Assembly (NCBI GenBank): GCA_934654775.1
Contig: CAKUGR010000013.1
Coordinates: 1 to 64,000, forward strand
Origin: an uncultured Collinsella sp.
GTDB lineage: Bacteria > Actinomycetota > Coriobacteriia > Coriobacteriales > Coriobacteriaceae
Length of the DNA: 64,000 nucleotides
Reading direction: 5' to 3'
Position numbers and translations under genes: made by a program. Below the pieces are notes generated by a model, which had not been told where the DNA came from, did no database searches, and saw nothing but the letters and a program-made list of their open reading frames with translations. Position 1 is the stretch's first letter. Every line of letters starts with the position of its first letter. This document shows positions 25,462 to 33,508 of the stretch, piece after piece.

Positions 25462-26292
25462 ATGGATCGCAGCAAGGTACCTGCCGTTCTATCCATCGCG
25501 GGATCTGACTCCAGCGGTGGTGCCGGCATTCAGGCCGACATCAAGACCATCACGGCACATCGTCTGTATGCCGAGACGGCCATCACCGCCATCACCGCAC
25601 AGAACACCCTTGGCGTTACCGCCGTACAGAACATCTCCCCCGATATCGTAGCCGCGCAAATTGACGCCGTCTTTGACGATATCCGCCCGAGCGCCGTCAA
25701 GATCGGCATGGTTTCTTCTGTCGAGATTATCGAAGTCATCGCCGACCGCTTGAGCGCCTGGAACGCAACGAACGTGGTCGTCGACCCCGTCATGGTCGCC
25801 ACCTCGGGCGCGCGCTTGATTGCCGAGGATGCCTCCGAGGCACTCACCCGCCGCCTGTTCCCGTTGGCAACGGTCATCACCCCCAACATTCCCGAGGCTA
25901 TGACGCTGCTCGACTACGAAGTCGATTCCGAGCGCACACAGCAAAATGCCGCTATGCTCCTCACCCGCCGCTTTGGCTGCGCAGCCTTGGTTAAGGGCGG
26001 TCATTTTGTCAACGAGGCCAACGACGTACTGGCCGAGCCTGCGCCCCTCGATGACGAGGGCAACCACCTGGGCGATCCGCTCACTACGTGGTTTCGCCAC
26101 AAGCGCATTGAGACCGATAACACGCACGGCACCGGCTGTACGCTCTCATCCGCCATCGCCTGCGCGCTGGCCCAGGGCATGGAACTTGCCGACGCCATCA
26201 ACGCCGGCAAGGCCTACCTAACCGGCGCTCTCGCCGCCGGCTTTGACATGGGCAAAGGCTCCGGCCCCGTCAACCACATGTGGCAGTATTAA
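25462..26292 (+). CDS. thiD: Hydroxymethylpyrimidine/phosphomethylpyrimidine kinase
   Basis: 276 aa ribokinase-fold kinase that phosphorylates HMP and HMP-P for thiamine synthesis. The N-terminal SIAGSDSSGGAGIQADIKT is characteristic. The anion-hole/catalytic segment TDNTHGTGCTLSSAIA is near residue 215, and VVDPVMVATSG is also conserved. GGGAG precedes the ATG at 25462. It works directly downstream of ThiC. Confidence 0.95.
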   Translation: MDRSKVPAVLSIAGSDSSGGAGIQADIKTITAHRLYAETAITAITAQNTLGVTAVQNISPDIVAAQIDAVFDDIRPSAVKIGMVSSVEIIEVIADRLSAWNATNVVVDPVMVATSGARLIAEDASEALTRRLFPLATVITPNIPEAMTLLDYEVDSERTQQNAAMLLTRRFGCAALVKGGHFVNEANDVLAEPAPLDDEGNHLGDPLTTWFRHKRIETDNTHGTGCTLSSAIACALAQGMELADAINAGKAYLTGALAAGFDMGKGSGPVNHMWQY

Positions 26293-26352
26293 GATTCGCA
26301 GCCAAAACCACCGCAAAGGGGACAGGCACCTTTGTAGTGGCTCCCACAAACA

Positions 26353-26407
26353 TCTCGATCTGTAACAGTTAGAGCCCATTTTTCAGCCCACCTGTTACAG
26401 ATCGAGA
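26353..26407. repeat. Palindrome with perfect 16-bp arms
   Basis: TCTCGATCTGTAACAG (26353-26368) against CTGTTACAGATCGAGA (26392-26407). It is flanked on both sides by related ACCGCAA(A/G)GG..ACCTTTG segments (about 26310-26332 and 26424-26445). It lies between the convergent thiD and SGNH genes and may end both transcripts. Confidence 0.8.
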
Positions 26408-26462
26408 CAAACAAACGAAACAAGCCACCGCAAGGGTACCTTTGAGGTGGATTGGATTCGCG

Positions 26463-27122
26463 CTACTCACCGAGCATCTCCTGGAGCTTGGCTGCCACGG
26501 CATGCCCCAGGCTCTCGTGACTTTCGGGCATCATATGCAGATAGTCGATATCGCCCGGCTCGGCAAACTCGGCGGCATTCAAAAAGTCGCAACCAAACTG
26601 CTCGGCCACGTGCGCATAGTACTCGCCAAAATGCTCCGAGGCCTCGACGGAATGCTCGTCAAAGTCGGTCATATACACATCGGCGATCTGCGGCTTGATC
26701 TTGATAGGAGCCATCAGCAGAATGCGCGGACAAGGTGCAGCGTCGGTCCAGGGAAACGCGCGGACGGCGCGAATCAGCGCCATGGCGCCACGGGCGATAT
26801 CGGAAGCTGTCACGTTAAAGACCGTCTTACAGTCGTTGGTGCCCAGCATGATCACAATGGCGTCCAGCGGCTTATGGGCCTCGAGCAGCATCGGAAGCGC
26901 GCGAATGCCGTTGAGGTTAGTGTCCAGATGGCACATATCGTCGCGCACCGTCGTGCGGCCGTTGAGTCCCTCCTCAATCACATGCCAGCCCTCGCCCAGG
27001 TCACGCTGCGCCACGCCGCACCAGCGCACATCCTGCGCATAGCGCACCGCGGTGCCATCGCGCATACCAGCCGGATCATAGCCATAGGTGTTGCTGTCAC
27101 CAAAGCACAGAACGTTTTTCAT
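26463..27122 (-). CDS. SGNH/GDSL-family hydrolase
   Basis: 219 aa, cytoplasmic (no signal peptide). The four SGNH blocks are clear: FGDSNTYG (Ser 9), EGLNGRTT (Gly/Asn), MLGTNDCK (Asn), and the C-terminal DYLHMMPESHESLG with the catalytic His. Similar short proteins act as arylesterases or lipases on small esters. The start at 27122 has GGGGAG upstream. The substrate is not predictable. Confidence 0.88.
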   Translation of the reverse strand: MKNVLCFGDSNTYGYDPAGMRDGTAVRYAQDVRWCGVAQRDLGEGWHVIEEGLNGRTTVRDDMCHLDTNLNGIRALPMLLEAHKPLDAIVIMLGTNDCKTVFNVTASDIARGAMALIRAVRAFPWTDAAPCPRILLMAPIKIKPQIADVYMTDFDEHSVEASEHFGEYYAHVAEQFGCDFLNAAEFAEPGDIDYLHMMPESHESLGHAVAAKLQEMLGE

Positions 27123-27197
27123 CGTAAGCTCCCCACTCAATAAAAAGCCGACGGTAGCAGCCCCCGTCGGCTCGGCATGCCACATCACGCGCACCGA

Positions 27198-28331
27198 TTA
27201 CAGGTATTTGCGCCAGTCGTCGTCATCCTCGTCGTCCTCGGCAGCGGCCTGAGCCTGCTCGGCGGCACGGGCGGCCGCAGCGCGGGCGGCAACCTGAGCA
27301 TAGGACTCCTCGTTACGCTCAGGGAAGCTTGCCAACACGTGCTCAAACTTGGCAAAGTCCTCATCCCAGCGCGTAGAGGGCACGGCAAAGAACACCTGCT
27401 TGACCTTAAAGTCGCCCGACGCGAGCTCCTTACGGAAGAGCTCGGCCACGGCCTCGGCATCAAAGCCGTTATTGTCGCAGCCCCAAGCACCCAGCACGAG
27501 CTTCTCGCGACCCAGCTCATCGCAGATGGCAAGGACAAAGCGGATACGGTCGCGCAGGGCATCCAACAGGGCGTCGCCACTCACGCGGTACTCCTGGCGG
27601 GCACGCTTGACGTTGGGTGCGGCGGCAACGATCACATCGGCGTATGCGTGCACGTGGTTGCGGTCGAAGCGCACGGCGGGCACCACCAGCGCACGATTGC
27701 GGTAAAGCTCGCAGTTGATGTTGCGGCGACGGTTCTCGCCGTACCACTTGCGCTGCTTGTCGAGCACGTTGTACAGGTACGAATCGGCGCAGAGCGTCGC
27801 CTCCTGGCCCAGGTAGCCCTGGATATAACCGCCGCCCGGATTGGTAAACGAGGCAAAGGCAAGCACGGCCATATCGCAGAACTGCGCATAGCCGCGACCG
27901 TTATCGAGGATTGCCTGCGTGGCGGAGGCATCAAGCACGGTGACCTCAGGCAGGACCGGAGCAGCCTCCTCCGCGGGCGCGGACTCGGCTTCGTCAGCCG
28001 ACTCGGTGGACTCGGGTGCCACCTCGGACTCGACCGTAGTCTCCACCTCGGCAGCCTCAACCTCGGCAGCGTCGGCCTCCACAACCTCGGCAACCGGCTC
28101 CTCGGCAGCCGCTGCCTTCTGGGCCTTGGCCTTCATCGCCGCGACAAAGCCGGCAGGCATACCGTCGAATTCGCGAACACCGGCGAGCGAACGCTCGATA
28201 TCCTTGGCGCAGGCCTCGGACACAGCCGCCACATGGCGCTCGGCGGCCTTGGCACGCGCCTCGCGCTTGGGATTGGGCTGTCCCGCGCGGTTGGGCCTGC
28301 GGTTACGGTTCCTGTTGTCGACGTCTGCCAT
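27198..28331 (-). CDS. TIGR02452-family (microbial PARG-like macrodomain) protein
   Basis: 377 aa. An N-terminal basic, low-complexity segment (NRNRRPNRAGQPNPKREARAK) is followed by the TIGR02452 domain, which is interrupted by an Ala/Glu-rich linker at about 75-130. The ADP-ribose-binding loop reads TNPGGGYIQGYLGQEATLC. A conserved C-terminal LGAWGCDNNGFDAEAVAELF follows, and a highly acidic tail (EDDEDDDDWRKYL) ends the protein. Relatives remove poly-ADP-ribose. The usual QEE is QEA here, so catalysis is doubtful. AGGAAAGG lies upstream of the start. Confidence 0.82.
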   Translation of the reverse strand: MADVDNRNRNRRPNRAGQPNPKREARAKAAERHVAAVSEACAKDIERSLAGVREFDGMPAGFVAAMKAKAQKAAAAEEPVAEVVEADAAEVEAAEVETTVESEVAPESTESADEAESAPAEEAAPVLPEVTVLDASATQAILDNGRGYAQFCDMAVLAFASFTNPGGGYIQGYLGQEATLCADSYLYNVLDKQRKWYGENRRRNINCELYRNRALVVPAVRFDRNHVHAYADVIVAAAPNVKRARQEYRVSGDALLDALRDRIRFVLAICDELGREKLVLGAWGCDNNGFDAEAVAELFRKELASGDFKVKQVFFAVPSTRWDEDFAKFEHVLASFPERNEESYAQVAARAAAARAAEQAQAAAEDDEDDDDWRKYL

Positions 28332-28396
28332 AAGTGGTCACCTTTCCTGTCGCTGCCGCTGTCGGCTTTTCCCATCCATGATACCCCGCCGTGCAC

Positions 28397-28422
28397 AAAA
28401 AAGACGGCCCCGCAGGACCGCC
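28397..28422 (-). terminator. Terminator of the BI-1 family gene
   Basis: On the minus strand GGCGGTCC pairs with GGGCCGTC (two G-U pairs) and TTTTTTG follows. Confidence 0.75.
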
Positions 28423-28471
28423 TTTCACATCGTTTTACCGCGTCCGACAAGAAACGCTGCAATCCCCCGCG

Positions 28472-29167
28472 CTAGTCGCGACGACCGAGGATGTTCAGGA
28501 TGCGCAGGAACACGTTGATAATGTCCACGAACAGGTTGGACGCCATGAGCACCGCATTGGGCAGCGTGGGCGGCACCGTCGTGGCAACATAGGTGTCGTA
28601 GCCAATAAACCCGGCGAACACCACGATCACGATCAGGTCGGTGATGGTCTGCGAGACGCCCATGAACATCAGCACAATCTCAACCAGAATAGTGGCGAGC
28701 AGAATGCCAAAACCGATGCCATATACGCGCTGGAAAAACTTGGGGAACGTCACGCCCAAGGCGCCAAAGACAAAGGTGATGGCGGCCGTGGCGATAAAGG
28801 CGGTGTTGATGGTGGGCAGGTCGTAGTTGGCAAGGCCAAACGACGCGGTCAGGCCAAAGGTACTCGCAAAGATTACGTAGCCCACAAGGGACAGGCCCAC
28901 GGACTGCTTGCCCGCAGCAGCCGACATCATGACCATGCCGACAATGGTCAAAATAAACGAGCCAAAGACCAGCGGCAAGGCGGCGCCGCTCATCATCATG
29001 CGCGCAAACGCCATGGTGCTCGTAAAGTAAGCACCGGCGCCCATGGCGCAAAAGCCCAAGAAGATCAGGGCAGACATGGCGAGATTGTACGCGCGCGGCG
29101 ACATCTCCTTGGCGCGGCTTGCGCCGGTCTCGACGGGGCCGTTCTGATAGCCCTGGATATCGTTCAT
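28472..29167 (-). CDS. Bax inhibitor-1 / YccA family membrane protein
   Basis: 231 aa with seven predicted helices. It starts MNDIQGYQNGPVETGASRAKEMSPRAY-like, with conserved LVFGSFILTIVGMVMMSAA and a C-terminal GYDTYV..., then FVDIINVFLRILNILGRRD, the signature of the BI-1/YbhL/YccA group (proton- and calcium-leak channels in structural studies). The start at 29167 follows GAAAGGACG. No partner gene is adjacent. Confidence 0.88.
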   Translation of the reverse strand: MNDIQGYQNGPVETGASRAKEMSPRAYNLAMSALIFLGFCAMGAGAYFTSTMAFARMMMSGAALPLVFGSFILTIVGMVMMSAAAGKQSVGLSLVGYVIFASTFGLTASFGLANYDLPTINTAFIATAAITFVFGALGVTFPKFFQRVYGIGFGILLATILVEIVLMFMGVSQTITDLIVIVVFAGFIGYDTYVATTVPPTLPNAVLMASNLFVDIINVFLRILNILGRRD

Positions 29168-29250
29168 ACTTCGTCCTTTCAAAAAACGCCACAAATAACG
29201 GCGCCGTAGGCGACAAGATCCCTGCCATTGTACCCGAATGCCGTGCGCTC

Positions 29251-29589
29251 TTACCTGCGGCGCTCGCCCTCAAGCGTGCGGTCAAACGCCCATACCCACC
29301 AACGCATCACATGCGCCTGCGAGCCATCCGCCCGCTCACGCGTTTGGTCCTCCAGATACAACTCGGTCGCATGTCCGCCAAAACGAACCTTATACGTTGC
29401 CGTACGAACACCGTGAACCGTCAGGCCAAACCCGGTGGTCGAGATAATTTCGTCGATCGTAAAACAACGGCCGTCGACCCAGCAGACGGTGACCGGCACG
29501 ACTTGTCCGCCCGCAAGGATGCGGGCCACGACGTCCACATACTGCTTGTGCACGCGTCGAGTTTTGCCATCTGTCTGTCGATATTCCAT
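29251..29589 (-). CDS. Small conserved-looking protein of unknown function
   Basis: 112 aa from the ATG at 29589; in-frame ATGs at 29610 and 29676 give longer versions with no better ribosome binding site. The predicted protein is rich in beta strands (VDVVARILAGGQVVPVTVCW, TYKVRFGGHATELYL, VMRWWVWAFDRTL) and basic. It resembles small single-domain proteins with an RYRV-type barrel, but I cannot name the family. It stands alone between the BI-1 gene and the PiT gene. Confidence 0.6.
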   Translation of the reverse strand: MEYRQTDGKTRRVHKQYVDVVARILAGGQVVPVTVCWVDGRCFTIDEIISTTGFGLTVHGVRTATYKVRFGGHATELYLEDQTRERADGSQAHVMRWWVWAFDRTLEGERRR

Positions 29590-29783
29590 GCCCCCTATTA
29601 TCGAACGCATGTTTGTATGTTGTAAAGCGAACAGACTGTGGTTTTGGGGTGTTGGGACGCGCGCACGTGTCCTCATGGCGTGTTAGCAAAAAGAACACCC
29701 GCGGTCAACAGGGCTGATATTCAATGTTAGTGCCAAAAAATTCACTTCTCCCATCAGAACTCGGTAAAGAAACCCGCAGGAGG

Positions 29784-29792
29784 TGATACGAT
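29784..29792 (+). promoter_or_regulatory. Extended -10 promoter upstream of the PiT gene
   Basis: TGATACGAT, about 48 bp before the start codon and the same nonamer as upstream of the M18 gene. It overlaps a perfect AGGAGGTGA (29778-29786) that is followed only by a three-codon frame. Confidence 0.4.
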
Positions 29793-29839
29793 TTATCATG
29801 TTTTTGTAACGTGCCTGCAAACTTCGAGAAAGCCCATAT

Positions 29840-30889
29840 ATGGACGTAACGTTCTCAACCTTCCTCGGCCAACTTGTGTCGAACCCAGTCCTTGCCGTCA
29901 CCGTGATCCTCGCGCTCGGCGCCATCTTCGTCAATGGATGGACCGACGCACCCAACGCCATCGCGACCTGCGTCACCACACGTTGCATGCCCGCCCGCGC
30001 CGCCATTCTCATGAGTGCCGCATTCAACTTCTTGGGCGTGCTCATCATGACGCACTTTAACGCGAGCGTCGCCAACACCATCTCACATATCGTCGACTTT
30101 GGCGGAAACAGCACCATGGCGCTCGCGTGCCTCTGCGCGGCGCTGTTCTCCATCGTCGTCTACGGCGCCACAGCGTCGCGTTTTGGCATCCCCACCTCGC
30201 AAAGCCACAGCCTTATCGCCGGCCTGACCGGTGCCGCTATCGCCCTCGGCGGTGCGAGCAGCGTCAACGTCCACGAGTGGATGAAGGTCATCTACGGCCT
30301 GGCACTCTCCATCGGCCTGGGCTTTGTCATGGGCTGGGTCCTGTGCAAGCTCGTCTCGATTCTGTTTGCCGCCGCCAACAGGCGACGCGCCAACGTCTTC
30401 TTTAAATACGCTCAGATCGCGAGTGCTGCGGCCATGAGCTTTATGCACGGCGCGCAGGATGGACAGAAGTTCATCGGCGTGCTCTTTTTAGGCGTGGCCT
30501 TTGCCAGCGGCCAGACGAGTGTCGGCGACGCCGGCATCCCCATCTGGATCATGCTGCTGTGCTCGGCCACCATGGGCATCGGCACCAGTGTGGGCGGCGA
30601 GCGCATCATCAAGTCCGTCGGCCAGAGCATGGTTAAGCTCGAGAAGTATCAGGGCTTCTCCGCCGACCTCGCAGGCGCCGCGAATCTGCTGCTTGCCACC
30701 CTTACCGGTATCCCTGTGTCCTCCACCCACATCAAGACCTGCGCCATCATGGGCGTCGGCGCCGTCAAGCGCCTTTCGGCCATCAACTTCGGCGTGGTCA
30801 AGGACATGATGTTCACCTGGTTCTTCACCTTCCCCGCCTGTGGACTCATCAGCTTTGTCATGGCCAAGCTGTTCATGATGTTCATCTAG
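29840..30889 (+). CDS. pit: PiT-family inorganic phosphate transporter
   Basis: 349 aa, about 10 transmembrane helices. The two repeated signatures of PiT proteins are present: FVNGWTDAPNAIAT (about 33-46) with IPTSQSHSLIAGLTGAAIA, and the second half GIPVSSTHIKTCAIMGVGAV. It imports metal-phosphate driven by protons or sodium. GAGAAAG precedes the ATG. It forms a two-gene unit with the DUF47 gene 67 bp downstream, and is a low-affinity complement to the Pst system also in this window. Confidence 0.93.
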   Translation: MDVTFSTFLGQLVSNPVLAVTVILALGAIFVNGWTDAPNAIATCVTTRCMPARAAILMSAAFNFLGVLIMTHFNASVANTISHIVDFGGNSTMALACLCAALFSIVVYGATASRFGIPTSQSHSLIAGLTGAAIALGGASSVNVHEWMKVIYGLALSIGLGFVMGWVLCKLVSILFAAANRRRANVFFKYAQIASAAAMSFMHGAQDGQKFIGVLFLGVAFASGQTSVGDAGIPIWIMLLCSATMGIGTSVGGERIIKSVGQSMVKLEKYQGFSADLAGAANLLLATLTGIPVSSTHIKTCAIMGVGAVKRLSAINFGVVKDMMFTWFFTFPACGLISFVMAKLFMMFI

Positions 30890-30956
30890 TCAAACCGAGC
30901 GTCCATCCGGACCGTAATACCTCGCCCACCCGCCTTCGCCTCGAAAGGACCCACTC

Positions 30957-31580
30957 ATGGCAAAGAAACCCGATTCGTTCTACTTTGAAAACTACGTCGC
31001 CTGCGCCGACCTTGCCGTTCAGGCCGCCGAGCTGCTTACCAAGATTTTCGAGAACTTCGATCCCGCAAAGATTCACGATATGCTCGACAAGATGCACGCG
31101 ATCGAGCATGCGGCCGACAAGAAGCACCATGAGCTTGAGGACGCCCTGCTCACGGCCTTTATCACCCCGCTTGAGCGCGAGGACCTGGACCTGATGAGCT
31201 GCTCGCTCGACACCGTGCTCGACCGTATCGAGGGCGTCGTGCAGCGCGTCTACTTCACCAACATCCAGAGCATCCATCCCGATGCCATCGTGATCGCCCA
31301 TAAGGTGACCGACGCCTGCCGCGCCATGAAGGACCTGATGGTCGAGCTGCCCAACTACCGCAAGTCCAAGACCCTGCGCGAGCTGGTCATCCAGATCAAC
31401 ACCATCGAGTCCGAGGCCGACGACCTCTACATCAACGCTATGCGCAACCTGCATGTCAACGGCAAGGATCCGCTCGAGGTCATCGCCTGGCGTGACGTCT
31501 ACGCCTTCCTGGAGTACTGCGCTGACTGCTGTGAGAATGTGGCCGATGTTGTGGATTCGATTGTCATGAAGAACAGTTAA
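30957..31580 (+). CDS. DUF47 / PhoU-like accessory protein of the PiT transporter
   Basis: 207 aa, almost entirely helical. PhoU_div (DUF47) pattern: MLDKMHAIEHAADKKHHELEDALLTAFITPLEREDLDLMS near the N terminus, and INTIESEADDLYINAMRNL...EVIAWRDVYAFLEYCADCCENVADVVDSIV at the C terminus, the latter being the conserved metal-binding helix. In other bacteria these proteins regulate the adjacent PiT transporter. AAAGGA precedes the ATG at 30957. Confidence 0.9.
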   Translation: MAKKPDSFYFENYVACADLAVQAAELLTKIFENFDPAKIHDMLDKMHAIEHAADKKHHELEDALLTAFITPLEREDLDLMSCSLDTVLDRIEGVVQRVYFTNIQSIHPDAIVIAHKVTDACRAMKDLMVELPNYRKSKTLRELVIQINTIESEADDLYINAMRNLHVNGKDPLEVIAWRDVYAFLEYCADCCENVADVVDSIVMKNS

Positions 31581-31585
31581 TTGGG

Positions 31586-31694
31586 GGGTACGTGTCCCGG
31601 CGGCGAAGGGCCGGCACCTGTTTGCTTTCTCACTCCGGCTGCGTGGCAGAGTCGTTCGAAAGTAAACAGGTGCCGGCCCTTCGCCTTACGTACC
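31586..31694. repeat. Long palindrome after the DUF47 gene
   Basis: Arms 31602-31629 and 31658-31685 match over 28 bases with one mismatch (core GGCGAAGGGCCGGCACCTG). They are nested in an outer GGTACGT..ACGTACC pair. The loop is 28 bases. It begins six bases after the DUF47 stop codon and could terminate transcription or be a small mobile palindrome. Confidence 0.85.
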
Positions 31695-31861
31695 ACCATT
31701 GGGAACTTGGGCTGATGGTTTGAGCGTGATGAGGCCTTGGCTGATGTGGCCTTTGGTGCCCGGTTGGGTACTTTGGGGCTGTGCTGAGCGTTTGGTTGGA
31801 TGCTGCTCTGGGTACCCTTTGGTTGTCTTTTGTTTCGTTATTTGATTGTTGGAGGGCTTGT

Positions 31862-32392
31862 ATGTCGTATTTGGATCTTGCTCGTTCTCGGTATTCTTGT
31901 CGTTCGTTTGAGTCGCGGGCTGTTGAGCAGATGGTGGTGGATGCCATTGTTGAGGCCGGGCGCATTGCTCCTTCTGCTTGCAATAATCATCCGACACGTG
32001 TGATGGTGCTGGATACTCCTGAGTTGTTGGAGAAGGCTGCTGCTTGTCAGCCGCGTTTTGCTCGTGATGGGTCTATCTTTGGGGCTCCGCTTATCTTTCT
32101 TATTTGCAGCGTTACCGACGATGCTTGGGTGCGCCCTTATGACCAGATGAACTCCAGTGCCATCGACACCTCGATCGTGTGCGATCAAATGATGATGGAG
32201 GCCGAGGAACAGGGCCTGGGAACGTGTTGGGTGTGCCATTTTAAGCCCGAGGTGGCCTGTGAGCAGTTCAGCCTGCCCGAAGGCATCTATCCCTATCACA
32301 TGCTCGTCTGCGGCTATCCTGCCGACCATATCGCCGACCCCGAGCATCGAGAGGCCCGCACCATTCCCCTCCCCGACTTCCTCCTCAAATAG
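31862..32392 (+). CDS. Nitroreductase-family FMN oxidoreductase
   Basis: 176 aa, short nitroreductase. The FMN-binding N-terminal RSRYSCRSFESRAV, APSACNNHPTRVMVL, and the C-terminal EAEEQGLGTCWVCHF and MLVCGYPAD blocks are typical. It reduces a flavin-accepted substrate with NAD(P)H; the substrate is unknown. GGAGG precedes the ATG. Odd feature: roughly the first 80 codons end mostly in T (GCT, CGT, TCT, GTT), whereas codons after about 32110 return to the C/G-ending pattern of the neighbours. Confidence 0.88.
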   Translation: MSYLDLARSRYSCRSFESRAVEQMVVDAIVEAGRIAPSACNNHPTRVMVLDTPELLEKAAACQPRFARDGSIFGAPLIFLICSVTDDAWVRPYDQMNSSAIDTSIVCDQMMMEAEEQGLGTCWVCHFKPEVACEQFSLPEGIYPYHMLVCGYPADHIADPEHREARTIPLPDFLLK

Positions 32393-32410
32393 ATTTTTGG
32401 GACATGCAAT

Positions 32411-32443
32411 AAAAAAGGACCCGCAAGTTGCGGGTCCTTTTTT
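32411..32443. terminator. Bidirectional terminator between nitroreductase and divIVA
   Basis: A perfect palindrome with A-run, GGACCCGCAA/TTGCGGGTCC and T-run on both strands. It serves the two convergent genes and marks the end of the division cluster. Confidence 0.93.
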
Positions 32444-32465
32444 ATCGACTGATTGTAATCCAGCG

Positions 32466-33143
32466 TTAGTCCAGGTCGTCGGCGGCGAAGTTGTCGATCG
32501 GTGCAAAGGGATCGGCAACGGGGATAACCGGCTCGGCGACGGGCAGCGGCTCGGCAGCGGGAACGGTCACAGCCGGAGAAGCGGCGGAACCGACCGGCGT
32601 GGAAGCCATGAGATCGGACGGGAAGGAGTTCTGAGCATCGTCCATGAAGTGCTGGATGAGCTTGAGGTACTCGGCCTTAAACTCCTCACGGGAAGCCTTA
32701 AGACGGTCGATCTCCTCAAGCTCGGCCTGCTTCTCGGTCAGGGCCTGGCGGATGACCTCGCGGGCCTTGGCGTCGGCCTCGTTGCGGATGCGGTCAGCGT
32801 TCTCGTTGGCGTCGTTGACAATGCCCTCAGCGGTCTGCTGGGCAGCAATCAGGGCAGCGGAAATCTGACGCTCCTGAGCGGAGAAGTCAGGTGCAGGAGC
32901 GGCGACGGGCGCGGCAGGGACGGCCTGAGCGGCAGCATCCTGAGCCTGAGCGAGCTGGGTCTGCGTGTCGGCGAGCTGCTGCTCGGTGGCGGTCAGACGA
33001 CCCTTAAGATCGACAATCTTGGCGAGCATGGCGTCGACCTCAGAGGACAGGGTCTCCAGGAAGACGTCGACCTCGGCGGGATCGTAGCCGCGCTTGGCCT
33101 CAGAGAAGGTCTGAGCCTGAATGTCAGCAGGGGTAATAGCCAT
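32466..33143 (-). CDS. divIVA: DivIVA/Wag31-type cell pole and division protein
   Basis: 225 aa. The N-terminal membrane-curvature domain reads MAITPADIQAQTFSEAKRGYD-like with PAEVDVFLETLSSEVDAML. A coiled coil (about 38-65), a Pro/Ala linker (about 70-90), a second long coiled coil (about 92-165) and a low-complexity C-terminal tail follow. It localises to curved membranes and recruits growth and division factors. AGGAGAA precedes the ATG. Last gene of the sepF-yggT-divIVA group, as in other actinobacteria. Confidence 0.92.
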   Translation of the reverse strand: MAITPADIQAQTFSEAKRGYDPAEVDVFLETLSSEVDAMLAKIVDLKGRLTATEQQLADTQTQLAQAQDAAAQAVPAAPVAAPAPDFSAQERQISAALIAAQQTAEGIVNDANENADRIRNEADAKAREVIRQALTEKQAELEEIDRLKASREEFKAEYLKLIQHFMDDAQNSFPSDLMASTPVGSAASPAVTVPAAEPLPVAEPVIPVADPFAPIDNFAADDLD

Positions 33144-33205
33144 AACAAGTTCTCCTTTATCTTCGCCTTGGCGCCGTGCGCCCGACGTGAGTTACTAAGC
33201 CAGTT

Positions 33206-33487
33206 TTATATGAGTATACCTATAAGAAGTTGCAGAACCAGCTTCTGTACCAACTGCAACGCAATAATCGCAACGACCGGTGAAAAATCGACGCCGCCCA
33301 TGGGCGGGATAAACCGGCGGAACAAATTGAGCCACGGGCCGCACACGCTATCGAGAACAGCGGCGATATCCTGCAGCAATCCGCCCTGCTTCATAGGAAT
33401 CCACGTCATAAGGCAGTAGACCACAATGAGCGTGGAGTAAAAGTTGAACAGCGTATTGACCAGCTGGACAATGGTGTAGATGTTGAT
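33206..33487 (-). CDS. yggT: YggT-family membrane protein, probable non-standard start codon
   Basis: About 94 aa with two hydrophobic segments. Full-length YggT homology (IYTIVQLVNTLFNFYSTLIVVYCLMTWIP) extends well upstream of the first standard start codon, a GTG at 33424. The frame is open back to a TAA just before 33499 and contains no ATG, GTG or TTG in that part. GAGGAG (33494-33499) stands six bases before an ATC (33487) and directly abuts an ATT (33493). I place the start at ATC 33487; this is inference. It lies 21 bases after the sepF stop. Confidence 0.75.
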   Translation of the reverse strand: MNIYTIVQLVNTLFNFYSTLIVVYCLMTWIPMKQGGLLQDIAAVLDSVCGPWLNLFRRFIPPMGGVDFSPVVAIIALQLVQKLVLQLLIGILI

Positions 33488-33508
33488 GAGAATCTCCTCG
33501 TCTTGTCT

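Noticed and set aside
29778..29803. Perfect AGGAGGTGA followed by an ATG before the PiT gene
   Set aside because: The frame is ATG TTT TTG TAA, only three codons. The segment reads better as an extended -10 promoter.
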